A program made the translations under genes and the position numbers. From UBA5429 sp942493315 (lineage in GTDB: Bacteria; Bacteroidota; Bacteroidia; Bacteroidales; WCHB1-69): a DNA stretch of 64,000 nt. The notes beneath the pieces were generated by a model that was not told the origin of the DNA, did not search any database, and worked only from the letters and a program-made list of their open reading frames with translations. Numbering within the stretch: position 1 is the first letter of the stretch; each line of letters opens with the position of its first letter. The stretch is from the NCBI GenBank assembly GCA_942493315.1, contig OW818690.1, forward strand, positions 2,480,001 through 2,544,000, read 5' to 3'. Shown here piece after piece: positions 1 through 7,463 of this stretch.

Positions 1-1304
1 AATTGTCTCATTTCGGACAATTTCATATTGTTGATAGCTGAAGCTAAAAGTGCATCGTCAAACTTACCTTGTTTAAGAAGTTCAATTTGTGCTAAGATGA
101 TATCTCTTACTTGTTCTAAGGTTTGTCCCTCTTTAGGTTTACCATAAAATGCCAATGAAGAATTGTCACATAATACATAAGAGAAGGCAGCAACTGAGTT
201 GGCTAATTGTTTTTGATTAACATTTAAGTCTAATAAACCTGCTTTTCCGTTGTATAATATTTGAGAAACCATGTTTAAAATATAGATCTCATCTGAATTG
301 GCCGGTTGATCAATTCTGAAAGCCATTCTGAAAAATTCTGCTTCTAATCCAACTACTTCGGCACTGGTTGGTTGTGTAGCAGGAACTTCCGGTTTAATTA
401 CCAAAGGTTTTACAGGTTTTGATTTTAAATGTCCAAAATGTTTGTCAATGATCGCAATCGCTTCATCATAATTAAAATCACCGGAAAGAACAATAGCAAA
501 GTTATTCGGAACATAATATTGGTCAAAAAACATACGAATGTTTTTCATGGATGGGTTTTTCAAATGTTCCGGATTTCCTAAAGTTGTTTGTTGTCCATAA
601 GGGTGATTAGGATACAAGAGAGTCATCAATTTATCGTTAGATGCTCTACTGTCATTGGTCAAAGACATATTTTTTTCTTCGTAAACAGTTTCCAATTCGG
701 TGTGGAACAATCTAAGAACAGGAGTTTCAAAACGATCAGCCTGAACGATAGCCCAATTTTCTAATTGATTAGAAGGAATGTTTTCGATATAAACGGTATA
801 GTCATTGGAAGTTCCGGCATTAGTTCCCTGTGAACCAATAAATTTCATAATTTTATCATATTCATTGGGAACAGCTAATTTACTGGCTTCGTAAGATAAA
901 CTGTCAATTTGTTTATAGAGAGACGCTCTTTGAGCCGGATCAGTTGTTACGCGATAGATTTCGAAAAGATCTTCAATCTTTTGAATCAAAACTTTTTCTT
1001 TATCCCAATCTAAAGTTCCCATTTGGGGAGTTCCTTTAAACATCATGTGTTCAAAATAGTGCGCTAAACCGGTTGTTTCTTTAGGGTCGTTTTTACTTCC
1101 CACTTTAACGGAAACATAACATTGAATTCTGGGAGCATCTTTATATACAGAAAGATACACCTTCAAACCATTGTCCAAGGTATAGATACGAGCCTGAAGT
1201 GGATCATTAGGAACTGTTTCATATTTATACACTTTTTGTGCAAAAGTGGACGAAACAAATACCAATGTTAATAAACTTACAATAAGTAATTTAAAATTTT
1301 TCAT
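1..1304 (-). CDS. M16 family zinc peptidase, N-terminal part (cut by window edge)
   Basis: The reading frame starts at 1304 with a signal peptide of about 22 residues ending in FAQ, so the product is exported. It continues without a stop to the left edge, so about 434 N-terminal residues are visible. The inverted zinc motif HxxEH is present as H82, E85 and H86 in the context GLAHYFEHMMFKGT, typical of insulinase/pitrilysin-type peptidases. Bacteroidota members are usually around 900 residues with two M16 repeats, so the C-terminal half lies outside. It is probably a periplasmic peptidase of unknown substrate. Family assignment is secure; the natural substrate is not. Confidence 0.9.
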   Translation of the reverse strand, partial: MKNFKLLIVSLLTLVFVSSTFAQKVYKYETVPNDPLQARIYTLDNGLKVYLSVYKDAPRIQCYVSVKVGSKNDPKETTGLAHYFEHMMFKGTPQMGTLDWDKEKVLIQKIEDLFEIYRVTTDPAQRASLYKQIDSLSYEASKLAVPNEYDKIMKFIGSQGTNAGTSNDYTVYIENIPSNQLENWAIVQADRFETPVLRLFHTELETVYEEKNMSLTNDSRASNDKLMTLLYPNHPYGQQTTLGNPEHLKNPSMKNIRMFFDQYYVPNNFAIVLSGDFNYDEAIAIIDKHFGHLKSKPVKPLVIKPEVPATQPTSAEVVGLEAEFFRMAFRIDQPANSDEIYILNMVSQILYNGKAGLLDLNVNQKQLANSVAAFSYVLCDNSSLAFYGKPKEGQTLEQVRDIILAQIELLKQGKFDDALLASAINNMKLSEMRQ

Positions 1305-1347
1305 TGTTTAAGGTATTGATTGTTAATTGTGTTGTATTTTGTTACTA

Positions 1348-2010
1348 TTAAATATTTTCTTCTTCAAACTCACCAAGAATCTTTTCCAGTTCTTTGAGAT
1401 GTCTGCCGTAAAATTGGTTCACCCAAAGACCCACAAGAAAGATAGCCAGTATAGTAAACAGGATCACTAATAAAAGAGCAAAGAAGTAAAAATAATTTTC
1501 TTTCTGAAAGCTATGAGGTAAATCCATGATGATTTGGAATATTTTTTCTGATCTTCCTTTGGAAAGGACGATAAAAAACAGGATAAAACCGTAAGGAACA
1601 AGCAGATAGTTGATAGTTTTATAAAGGCGGATTGTGTTTTTCAATTCATAATAGATAGCAGATATGGAGCGGTAGGAGTTATACGAGGTGTTGTTGGTGT
1701 GTTTATAATAGCTGTAAAAACTTTTATAGTAGGGAAGTGCACTTATGATTAACAAAAAGAGGACGATATAATATACTAATTCTGATAATCCATTGATTTG
1801 GTAAACAGGCAGGAAAGGCACGATGATCAGAAAAACCACACTGGCGATCATCAGGTACAATTCTGTTTTGATATTTTTTCTAATTTTATCTATGGGAGTT
1901 TGGGCTTTTTTAAGATTAGTCAAATCGTTGGGTAGGGGGACAGTAGAATCCTGCTCCTTCCAATGTTTTTTTAAATCTTCAAAATTAAATTGATCCTTAT
2001 TCATATCCAT
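1348..2010 (-). CDS. Membrane protein, probable anti-sigma-type partner of the ECF sigma factor
   Basis: A 220-residue protein with a charged N-terminal cytoplasmic part (about 55 residues) followed by four hydrophobic segments near residues 52-75, 78-95, 133-150 and 173-195. Its start overlaps the end of the sigma factor gene by 14 bases, so the two are translationally coupled. I recognise no named domain. The position directly after an ECF sigma gene and the membrane topology suggest that it holds the sigma factor at the membrane, but that is inference from context. Confidence 0.6.
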   Translation of the reverse strand: MDMNKDQFNFEDLKKHWKEQDSTVPLPNDLTNLKKAQTPIDKIRKNIKTELYLMIASVVFLIIVPFLPVYQINGLSELVYYIVLFLLIISALPYYKSFYSYYKHTNNTSYNSYRSISAIYYELKNTIRLYKTINYLLVPYGFILFFIVLSKGRSEKIFQIIMDLPHSFQKENYFYFFALLLVILFTILAIFLVGLWVNQFYGRHLKELEKILGEFEEENI

Positions 2011-2503
2011 TTCTAATAATAATTTCTTGTAATTTATCTTTGATTCGATTCAATTTCACGCGGGCATTTCCTTCGGTGATCCCCAGTTGGAGCGCAATTT
2101 CACGGTGTGACATCCCTTCCAGATACAAAAAGATAAGTGCTTTCTCCACTTTGTTAAGTTCTTGAACGGCTTTGTAGAAATGGTGTAATTGGTGCTCTTT
2201 TTCTTCATAATTGGAAGGTTCTTGTTTTAGTTGATACGCTTCTTCATTCAGGGAAACTTCAAATTTTGCTTTTTTTGATCCTTTTTTAAACTGGGTAAGG
2301 GCAGTGTTCAGGGCAACGCGGTACATCCATGTAGAAAAGCTGCTTTTTCCTTGAAAATCACCGTAAGAGCTCCATAAATGGTACACAATCTCCTGACGAA
2401 GCTCCTCTTGGTCCTCTTCGTTATCTTCATACATTCGGGAAATTTTATATAGGATCCCCTTATGTTTATTTAGAAGTTCTAGAAATTGTTTCTCTTTTTC
2501 CAT
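1997..2503 (-). CDS. ECF-type RNA polymerase sigma factor
   Basis: 168 residues, the usual size for this class. Sigma region 2 is visible around residues 10-75, including the FSTWMYRVALNTA stretch typical of ECF factors. Region 4 lies around residues 112-160, with a helix-turn-helix of the form GMSHREIALQLGITEGNARVKLNRIK. It directs RNA polymerase to a regulon that cannot be read from this window. The downstream overlapping membrane gene is its likely regulator. Housekeeping sigma domains 1.1 and 3 are absent. Confidence 0.93.
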   Translation of the reverse strand: MEKEKQFLELLNKHKGILYKISRMYEDNEEDQEELRQEIVYHLWSSYGDFQGKSSFSTWMYRVALNTALTQFKKGSKKAKFEVSLNEEAYQLKQEPSNYEEKEHQLHHFYKAVQELNKVEKALIFLYLEGMSHREIALQLGITEGNARVKLNRIKDKLQEIIIRNGYE

Positions 2504-2559
2504 CGGTGAGTTGTCACACTACTTAATCAATATCCAATTTACTCAGGGATGACAAAAAA

Positions 2560-2622
2560 CTATTTAGAAGTGGCAACTATTGCTGCTATACCTACTAATA
2601 CTGCTGCTGAAATTGTAATCAT
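2560..2622 (-). CDS. Possible 20-residue hydrophobic micropeptide
   Basis: An ATG at 2622 opens a frame of 20 codons ending TAG. It encodes a peptide that is almost entirely small and hydrophobic residues with a C-terminal Ser-Lys, long enough for one short membrane helix. It lies alone between the sigma factor and the DUF2007 gene. There is no recognisable ribosome binding site, but that is normal in this phylum. It may be chance; conservation in relatives would decide. Confidence 0.25.
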   Translation of the reverse strand: MITISAAVLVGIAAIVATSK

Positions 2623-2678
2623 ATTAATTTGTTTTTTCAGTTAGTGTTTGTAAAAAAGAAATGTTACAAGAATTTAGA

Positions 2679-2888
2679 TTAAATTTGAATAATTTGTTGT
2701 GCTTTAGCTAAATCTTGTTCATCGACATAAATTTGGATAGAACCATCAATAGTTCCCGAGTTGGTTGGAAAAACGGGAGAGTGGTTATCCTCAGACAAAA
2801 AGCATTCGATTCCTGCATTTTCAAGGGCACCTTTAAGGATGTTTGCTTCAATCGAATCGGGGCATGTGATTAATACTACAGGTTCCAT
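2679..2888 (-). CDS. DUF2007 family small protein
   Basis: 69 residues matching the DUF2007 pattern. An N-terminal strand is followed by a short helix with the EANILKGALENAGIECFLS signature, a Gly/Thr-rich middle and a C-terminal VDEQDLAKAQQII segment. Members are described as putative signal-transducing or PII-uridylyltransferase-related proteins, but no biochemical role is settled. It is monocistronic here. The end of the gene lies next to a non-coding micropeptide candidate and the ECF sigma gene. Confidence 0.75.
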   Translation of the reverse strand: MEPVVLITCPDSIEANILKGALENAGIECFLSEDNHSPVFPTNSGTIDGSIQIYVDEQDLAKAQQIIQI

Positions 2889-2966
2889 AACAATTTGAAT
2901 TAAAAGTTTTTGAAACAGAATCGCCCGGAATTGACCGAATCGGTTTCAATGGCAAAGATACTAAAA

Positions 2967-3078
2967 ATAATGAGCTAATCTGATAATAAGCTAATGTGAT
3001 AATAAGCTAATGTGATAATAAGCAAATGAGATAATAAGCTAATGTGATAATAAGCAAATGTGATAATAAGCTAATAAG
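2967..3078. repeat. Seven tandem 16-bp units (ataataagctaatgtg)
   Basis: Seven consecutive 16-base units start at 2967, 2983, 2999, 3015, 3031, 3047 and 3063. They differ only at a few positions (ctaat versus caaat, gtg versus gag). The same 16-mer occurs twice in reverse orientation at 42514-42545, next to another GC-rich repeat element, so it belongs to a dispersed set. There is no spacer, so this is not a CRISPR. Confidence 0.9.
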
Positions 3079-3085
3079 CAAATTT

Positions 3086-3141
3086 TTCATTCTTCATTCT
3101 TCATTAGTCCGTGGTCTGTAGTCTGTGGTCTGTAGTCTTTT
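3086..3141. repeat. Heptamer-period tract (ttcatt(c/a), gtctgta)
   Basis: Eight in-phase 7-base units: three of the form ttcattc/ttcatta, then gtccgtg, gtctgta, gtctgtg, gtctgta and gtctttt. The unit sequence changes abruptly from a ttcatt type to a gtctg type while the 7-bp register is kept. The tract runs straight into the GC-rich element at 3148. Confidence 0.85.
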
Positions 3142-3147
3142 TTTTCT

Positions 3148-3328
3148 GGGCATTCCGGCACCACCCACCGCACCGGCCAACGCTGCTGCCGTCGGTCTCC
3201 GCCTTCAAGTCCGCAGTCGTAAGCCGTGTGACTGCATGGTCGAAAAAGGAGCTCACAAGTTCGCTCTTTTTCTCCCTGCATCACATCGGCTTTCTCCTTT
3301 GCGGGCTTTCCCGGCTCCGCCCTAATGC
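3148..3328 (+). repeat. GC-rich dispersed element, copy A (GGGCATTCC...GCCCTAATGC)
   Basis: A 181-bp GC-rich block in very AT-rich surroundings. It begins gggcattccggcacc, has a gtcggtctccg box inside, and ends ccgccctaatgc. A reversed copy of nearly the same length with the same boxes is at 6996-7174; a third is at 42549-42755 and a terminal fragment at 28131-28178. The ends are partly complementary to each other (gggcgtt against ctaacgc in the better-kept copies), so the element may fold. Short reading frames across it are not protein-like. The function is unknown. Confidence 0.8.
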
Positions 3329-3345
3329 AGATCAGGCGAATGGCT

Positions 3346-3507
3346 AAGGGCGAAGGGCGAAGGGTGCAAGGGGAAGGGTTTAAAAGTTTAAGGTTTAAGA
3401 GTTTAGAGGCGTTTCAACTTTTCAACCCTTAAACAGCGAAGCGTTCAACCTTTAAACAGCGAAAATTTATTCTTCATTTTTCATTAGTCTGTAGTCCGCA
3501 GTCTGTA
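3346..3507. repeat. Heptamer-period mosaic tract
   Basis: Continues from the GC-rich element with aagggcg twice and aagggtg, then ttaa/gtttaa-type units, then tttaaac/agcgaa, cttcatt/tttcatt, and agtctgt, agtccgc, agtctgt. Neighbouring units are related and similar units recur at multiples of seven. The tract ends at the cgctcc hairpin element at 3508. Confidence 0.7.
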
Positions 3508-3591
3508 GATCCCGCTCCAGAGGAGCGTTATATTGGTAGCAATTGAATATCCGATGGATTAGCTCGCTACAGAGTAGCGTTATATTTGTAT
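3508..3591. repeat. Hairpin repeat atcccgctcc...ggagcgttatattggtag, reversed copies
   Basis: Contains cgctcc-agag-ggagcg followed by ttatattggtagc, then a degraded second unit (gctcgctac ... gtagcgttatattt). The same sequence in the opposite orientation is repeated in tandem at 6693-6829. Each unit has a short GC-rich stem in otherwise AT-rich DNA. Confidence 0.75.
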
Positions 3592-3802
3592 TCCAACCTC
3601 GAATGGTGTTACATATAAATGAAAAATTCGAGCACAAGAGCATTCTGAGCAATCGAGCATTCTGAACAATCGAGCATTCCGAGTTTTGTTTTTATTTACA
3701 AAAATAATTTGGATTTTAAAGAGAAAATACTAATACGGGATTTTAGTATTTATCAAAAGAGTTGCCTTATTAGATTACTTTTTCAATTATTATTTTGTCA
3801 TT
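3592..3802. other. Non-coding stretch with a short gagcattc direct repeat
   Basis: About 210 bases with no supportable gene. A 16-17 base phrase (cgagcattctgagcaat and variants) occurs three times in a row near 3630-3680. The remainder is plain AT-rich sequence running to the end of the minus-strand gene at 3803. Confidence 0.6.
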
Positions 3803-5044
3803 TCAAAAAGGAATATGAATTTTATTAATTTTTTTTAACTTATATTTTATTGGTTTAATTTCAATACAATTACCATAAGCATCAACAGCATAAATATCTA
3901 TTAATTCAATTATATCATTTTCTTTCATTGTTTTAATTTTTTCTTTAAGGTCATTTTTTAAAATTGGACTATATAAATGATATGTGAAAATTTCATTTTC
4001 TGTTTTAATCTTCACAACACAAGATAAAAGGTTATATTCATTGTAAAAAATCCCTGATTTGTCTTGCAAATGAAAAGAATAACGATTAAATCCTTTTATA
4101 AGATATAATACATTTGTTTTTAAATCGATATGTAAATCCACTGATTTAACGGTTCTAAATTCTATTATTTGAATTGTATCTGAAAAGTTTTTATAATTAT
4201 GAATTATATAAATTGTCGAGTTAAAATTAGTTTTGGGTTTTAATATAAGAAAATTTTTTTCTCTCAGAATTATTAAATCTTTAGACATAAAACTCAAACT
4301 ATCGGATATAATTCCATATTCCTCATTAATTTTGAAAAAGTTATATTTGTTCTTAATCAAAAAAGGATATATTTTTGTAGTAATAATTTTATGCGTGTAT
4401 TTTTGTTGAGAAAAAGATAATTCAAGGTTGTAGATTTTCGATAAATCACATAAAATTGATTTAAAAACTTCATTTCTCTCATAAAATTCAAATATTAAAG
4501 AATCAACTTTAATGTAATTTAAAATATCTATTTGGTTTTTTTTTGCAATCTTAAGTTCATTAAATGTTAGATCAAAAAAATTCTTAATTTTTAAATAATT
4601 TTCTTTATATTCAATAATTGTTTTTATAAAATCATCAGAAATAGTATACCTTAATTGATCACAGGATGAAAATGATATTGAATCATTTATAATAGAAAAC
4701 TCATTTTCATTCAATAAAAACAAATGGTTATTAAATTCAAATGGATATCCAAATGAGTTAGATTTTATTAAAAATAGAATTAATTTTTCTCCTAAAAACC
4801 GTTTTGGAAACTTATCTCCACAATCATAGTGTTTAATATCAACTTCAATAATTGAATCATTAGATTGTTGGAAATAAGAACTATCAATTCTAAAACTATA
4901 TTTTTGATCAGAAATCTGGATGATCTGTCCTAAAAAACAATAATCAGAAATGCTAATAATTTCATGAAGTTTCATTTTAACTGAATGAGCATATGATAAT
5001 AAAACTAAACTAATTAATAAAAACGTTAAAATATATCTTTTCAT
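3803..5044 (-). CDS. Exported protein of unknown function, downstream of the Rhs tip
   Basis: 413 residues starting with a signal peptide (about residues 1-20, hydrophobic core ILTFLLISLVLLSYA). No lipobox cysteine and no recognisable family. Composition is rich in Ile, Lys, Asn and Ser, and the gene is even more AT-rich than its surroundings. It starts 13 bases after the Rhs tip gene, so the two are very likely co-transcribed. Genes in that position are often immunity proteins, and a periplasmic immunity role is possible but unsupported by any motif. It could equally be an independent accessory gene. Confidence 0.6.
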   Translation of the reverse strand: MKRYILTFLLISLVLLSYAHSVKMKLHEIISISDYCFLGQIIQISDQKYSFRIDSSYFQQSNDSIIEVDIKHYDCGDKFPKRFLGEKLILFLIKSNSFGYPFEFNNHLFLLNENEFSIINDSISFSSCDQLRYTISDDFIKTIIEYKENYLKIKNFFDLTFNELKIAKKNQIDILNYIKVDSLIFEFYERNEVFKSILCDLSKIYNLELSFSQQKYTHKIITTKIYPFLIKNKYNFFKINEEYGIISDSLSFMSKDLIILREKNFLILKPKTNFNSTIYIIHNYKNFSDTIQIIEFRTVKSVDLHIDLKTNVLYLIKGFNRYSFHLQDKSGIFYNEYNLLSCVVKIKTENEIFTYHLYSPILKNDLKEKIKTMKENDIIELIDIYAVDAYGNCIEIKPIKYKLKKINKIHIPF

Positions 5045-5057
5045 CTTTTTTCCTTTT

Positions 5058-6020
5058 TCATTTATATTCAGGGACTTTAGGTAGGTTTATTTCATCAGGA
5101 GTTCCAACAAATCTATTAACAACTTCTCTTGCTTCATCCAAATTATTAATGCTTAAACCCCAATCACTATTAAACCAAATCATTGATTCTAATAGTCCAC
5201 CACGATCAGAACAATTTCCTCTCTGATCTTTCCATCTTTTAGTAGGTTTTCCATTTTCATAAATAAATTCACAATCTAATGTTTGGTTTTTCTTTCTTCC
5301 ATTTACATAATCACCATGATGTGCTAATTCATGAATTACAATATGAACTATATAGAAAAGAGCAATTTGTTTTTCAACTTTTGTAGCCTTTCTATCATTT
5401 AAAGCTTTTATTTGGTCAAGATAACTATGTGAAATCATAATACAACCCTGATCATATTCAGGTGCCATACCTCCGTTAAAACTCAAATATGGTCCTTTTC
5501 CATCTGTTGTTGCTTCAACTATCTGCTCCCTAGTCATACCTCCAAACAACTGTAAAGCTTCCATAATCAATGGACTTTGCAAAACAAAATTTTGAAAATC
5601 GTTTACCATAAAATTGTAAAAAGTTTTATTAATATCTTTTATTCTTGGATCGACAATAATCCTCCCATCCGGATCCACCAACATTACCGGATTATTCGCA
5701 CAATAGTTATACTGCGACATGATGGGGTATTTATCGCTCATTGGGTCAACAGAGAGCCATATACTCAAACCGCTGTCGTAATATCTTGCACCAAAGTACC
5801 CGTAGCCTGTTTCGGCATCTTTCTCTTTGCCGGAGAAGGTGTATGGGGCGTTCCAGGAAGAGTGGCGTTGATCAACCCAATCTTCTCCAAACGGTAAATA
5901 GTGGAGGTGTTGGATGGCGTTACCGCTACCATATAAAGTAGGGTTATCCATATATGCAAAGTTTATCCAGTTTCCGTTTATGTTCATTAGACTATTTCTA
6001 TGTTTATTTAGATGCGACAA
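5058..6020 (-). CDS. Free-standing Rhs tip with HExxH metallopeptidase-like domain
   Basis: 320 residues. Residues about 35-120 are an Rhs repeat-associated core (YLPFGE, then SGKEKDAETGYGYFGARYYD, then LSVDPMSDKYP, ending in NPVMLVDPDGR). Residues 121-320 form a variable tip with a zinc-binding HELAHH motif at 230-235 and a possible third ligand near E278 (GGLLESM). The thousands of residues of YD repeats expected upstream are absent, so this is only the distal end of an Rhs protein. A tatatttg promoter box lies just upstream of 6020. It is either a silent or 'orphan' tip available for recombination, or a small expressed effector. No secretion signal is seen. Confidence 0.8.
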   Translation of the reverse strand: MSHLNKHRNSLMNINGNWINFAYMDNPTLYGSGNAIQHLHYLPFGEDWVDQRHSSWNAPYTFSGKEKDAETGYGYFGARYYDSGLSIWLSVDPMSDKYPIMSQYNYCANNPVMLVDPDGRIIVDPRIKDINKTFYNFMVNDFQNFVLQSPLIMEALQLFGGMTREQIVEATTDGKGPYLSFNGGMAPEYDQGCIMISHSYLDQIKALNDRKATKVEKQIALFYIVHIVIHELAHHGDYVNGRKKNQTLDCEFIYENGKPTKRWKDQRGNCSDRGGLLESMIWFNSDWGLSINNLDEAREVVNRFVGTPDEINLPKVPEYK

Positions 6021-6092
6021 ATATACAACTTTTTTAATAACATAAGCTTTTTCCCCCTTTATTTTACCGCAAAGAACTCGAAGGAAATAATC

Positions 6093-6657
6093 ACAGAGAA
6101 CCCAATGAAATAACCTCCGCGATCTCAGCGTCCTCTGCGAGATTTTTGCTAATCTAATAAAAGGTTGGTGGAGATTATTACAAATTATTCAATATTAGTA
6201 TAATCTATTGAAATGCTGATTCTGCTAGGATCCTGTACCAATCTTTTATGAGAATAGCTTGTCAAGGTTAGGTAAGGCAAAAATAATGATATAACAAAGA
6301 ACCCAATGAAATAACCTCCGCGATCTCAGCGTCCTCAGCGTGATTTTTCCTAATCTAATAAAAGATTGGTGGCGATTTTTATAAAATACTTAGTTAGAGT
6401 AAAATCTAAAAAACGCCTATTCTTCTAAGATCCTGTACCAATCTTTTATGAGAATAGCTTGTCAAGGTTAGGTAAGGACAAAAATAATTATATAACAGAG
6501 AACCCAATGAAATAACCTCCGCGATCTCAGCGTCCTCAGCGTGATTTTTTCTAATCTAATAAAAGGTTGGTGGAGATTATTACAAATTATTCAATATTAG
6601 TATAATCTATTGAAATGCTGATTCTGCTAGGATCCTGTACCAATCTTTTATAAGAAT
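6093..6657. repeat. 201-bp tandem repeat, 2.8 copies
   Basis: Copies start at 6093, 6294 and 6495 (201, 201 and 163 bases). Each begins aca(g/a)agaacccaatg, continues through a GC-richer ctccgcgatctcagcgtcct phrase, a ggttggtgg box and a ggatcctgtaccaatctttt box. Copies one and three are closest in the middle, while copy two diverges there. No coding frame is maintained. The stretch sits directly upstream of the Rhs tip gene, where the rest of an Rhs gene would be expected. Confidence 0.9.
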
Positions 6658-6692
6658 AGTGGTCAACAATTAAAGAAATACCTTATTTGTAA

Positions 6693-6829
6693 GCTATCAA
6701 TATAACGCTCCGCTGGAGCGGGATAGTTTGGTCGGTTTATTCGTTGGCTACCAATATAACGCTCCGCTGGAGCGGGATCGTTTGGTCGGTTTATTCGTTT
6801 GGCTACCAATATAACGATCCGATATAGAA
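6693..6829. repeat. 54/55-bp tandem hairpin repeat (ataacgctccgctggagcgggat)
   Basis: Two full units begin at 6693 and 6747 and a partial third at 6802. Each contains gcta(c/t)caatataacg, a cgctccgctggagcg palindrome and gtttggtcggtttattcg. The reverse complement of the same unit is at 3508-3591. The palindrome could form a 6-bp stem at DNA or RNA level. Confidence 0.85.
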
Positions 6830-6899
6830 GACTACAGACAGCGGACTGCGGACTACGGACGAATGAATAATGAATAATGAAAAATTAAAAATGAAAAAT
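6830..6899. repeat. Heptamer-period tract (gactacg to gaataat)
   Basis: Ten in-phase 7-mers: gactaca, gacagcg, gactgcg, gactacg, gacgaat, gaataat, gaataat, gaaaaat, taaaaat, gaaaaat. Each unit differs only a little from its neighbour, so the sequence drifts from GC-rich to AT-rich while the period is kept. It is the mirror counterpart of the units at 3086-3141 and near 3480-3507. Confidence 0.9.
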
Positions 6900-6920
6900 T
6901 TATTGTAATATCAAAGGAAC

Positions 6921-6969
6921 GTCGAACGTTTTACGTCGAACGTTTAACGTCAAACTTCGATCGTCTCCA
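6921..6969. repeat. Heptamer-period tract (gtcgaac/gtttaac)
   Basis: Seven in-phase 7-mers: gtcgaac, gttttac, gtcgaac, gtttaac, gtcaaac, ttcgatc, gtctcca. The same unit family recurs at 20540-20588 and 24388-24436, far away in the window. Confidence 0.9.
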
Positions 6970-6995
6970 GTCAAAAAAACCGCTTGCGGTTTTGC

Positions 6996-7174
6996 GCGTT
7001 AGGGATGTGGAGGGCGCGAAGCGGTACGAGCTGGAACGAGCGCCGCGATGATTGATTGTATTCGGAATGAACCATCTTAAGCGACGTGCAGCGAAGTACG
7101 GGAGCGAAGCGGACCCCGGAACAAGCCCGACGGCAGCAGCGCTGGGTCGTGGGTTGGATGGTGCCGGAACGCCC
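6996..7174 (-). repeat. GC-rich dispersed element, copy B (reverse orientation)
   Basis: A 179-bp GC-rich block. Read on the minus strand it starts gggcgttccggcaccat, contains gtcgggcttgttccgg and a tcgctcccgtacttcgctgc stretch, and ends catccctaacgc. Copy A at 3148-3328 has the same start, inner box and end and almost the same length, but opposite orientation. A cgcttgcggt stem precedes it. Frames across it are not credible proteins. Confidence 0.8.
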
Positions 7175-7183
7175 AGAAAAAAA

Positions 7184-7232
7184 GACTGCAGACAACAGAC
7201 TTCGGACTACAGACGAATGAATAATGAAAAAT
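7184..7232. repeat. Heptamer-period tract (gactgca to gaaaaat)
   Basis: Seven in-phase 7-mers: gactgca, gacaaca, gacttcg, gactaca, gacgaat, gaataat, gaaaaat. The order gact- then gacgaat then gaataat then gaaaaat is the same as at 6830-6899. It abuts the start side of element copy B, just as the tract at 3086-3141 abuts copy A. Confidence 0.9.
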
Positions 7233-7245
7233 CAGTAAAAAAATC

Positions 7246-7442
7246 TAATACCCAAAGCTAAAACCCAAAACCTAATACCCAAAAGCTAAAACCCAAAACC
7301 TAAAACCCAAAACCTAATACCCAAAAGCTAAAACCCAAAACCTAAAACCTAAAACCCAAAACCTAATACCCAAAAGCTAAAACCCAAAACCTAAAACCCA
7401 AAACCTAAAACCTAAAACCTAAAACCCAAAACCTAAAAACTG
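7246..7442. repeat. Heptamer-period tract (aaaccca/aaaccta/ataccca/aaagcta)
   Basis: About 28 in-phase 7-mers using a small alphabet of four unit types, mostly aaaccca and aaaccta with interspersed ataccca and aaagcta. It lies between the repeat island and the 3' end of the NAD kinase gene. It carries no gene. Confidence 0.92.
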
Positions 7443-7463
7443 ATAGCTGAAAGCTGTTTCGAA

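Noticed and set aside
2967..3078. CRISPR-like regular 16-bp repeats
   Set aside because: Units are directly adjacent with no spacers and shorter than CRISPR repeats, and no cas genes are near.
3087..3347. Several 60-80 codon frames on both strands in the GC-rich element at 3148
   Set aside because: They come from local high GC and few stop codons. They are not conserved between copies A, B and C and have no protein-like features.
6971..7261. Frames of 69-74 codons over element B
   Set aside because: Same reason as for element A; the frames in the two copies do not correspond.
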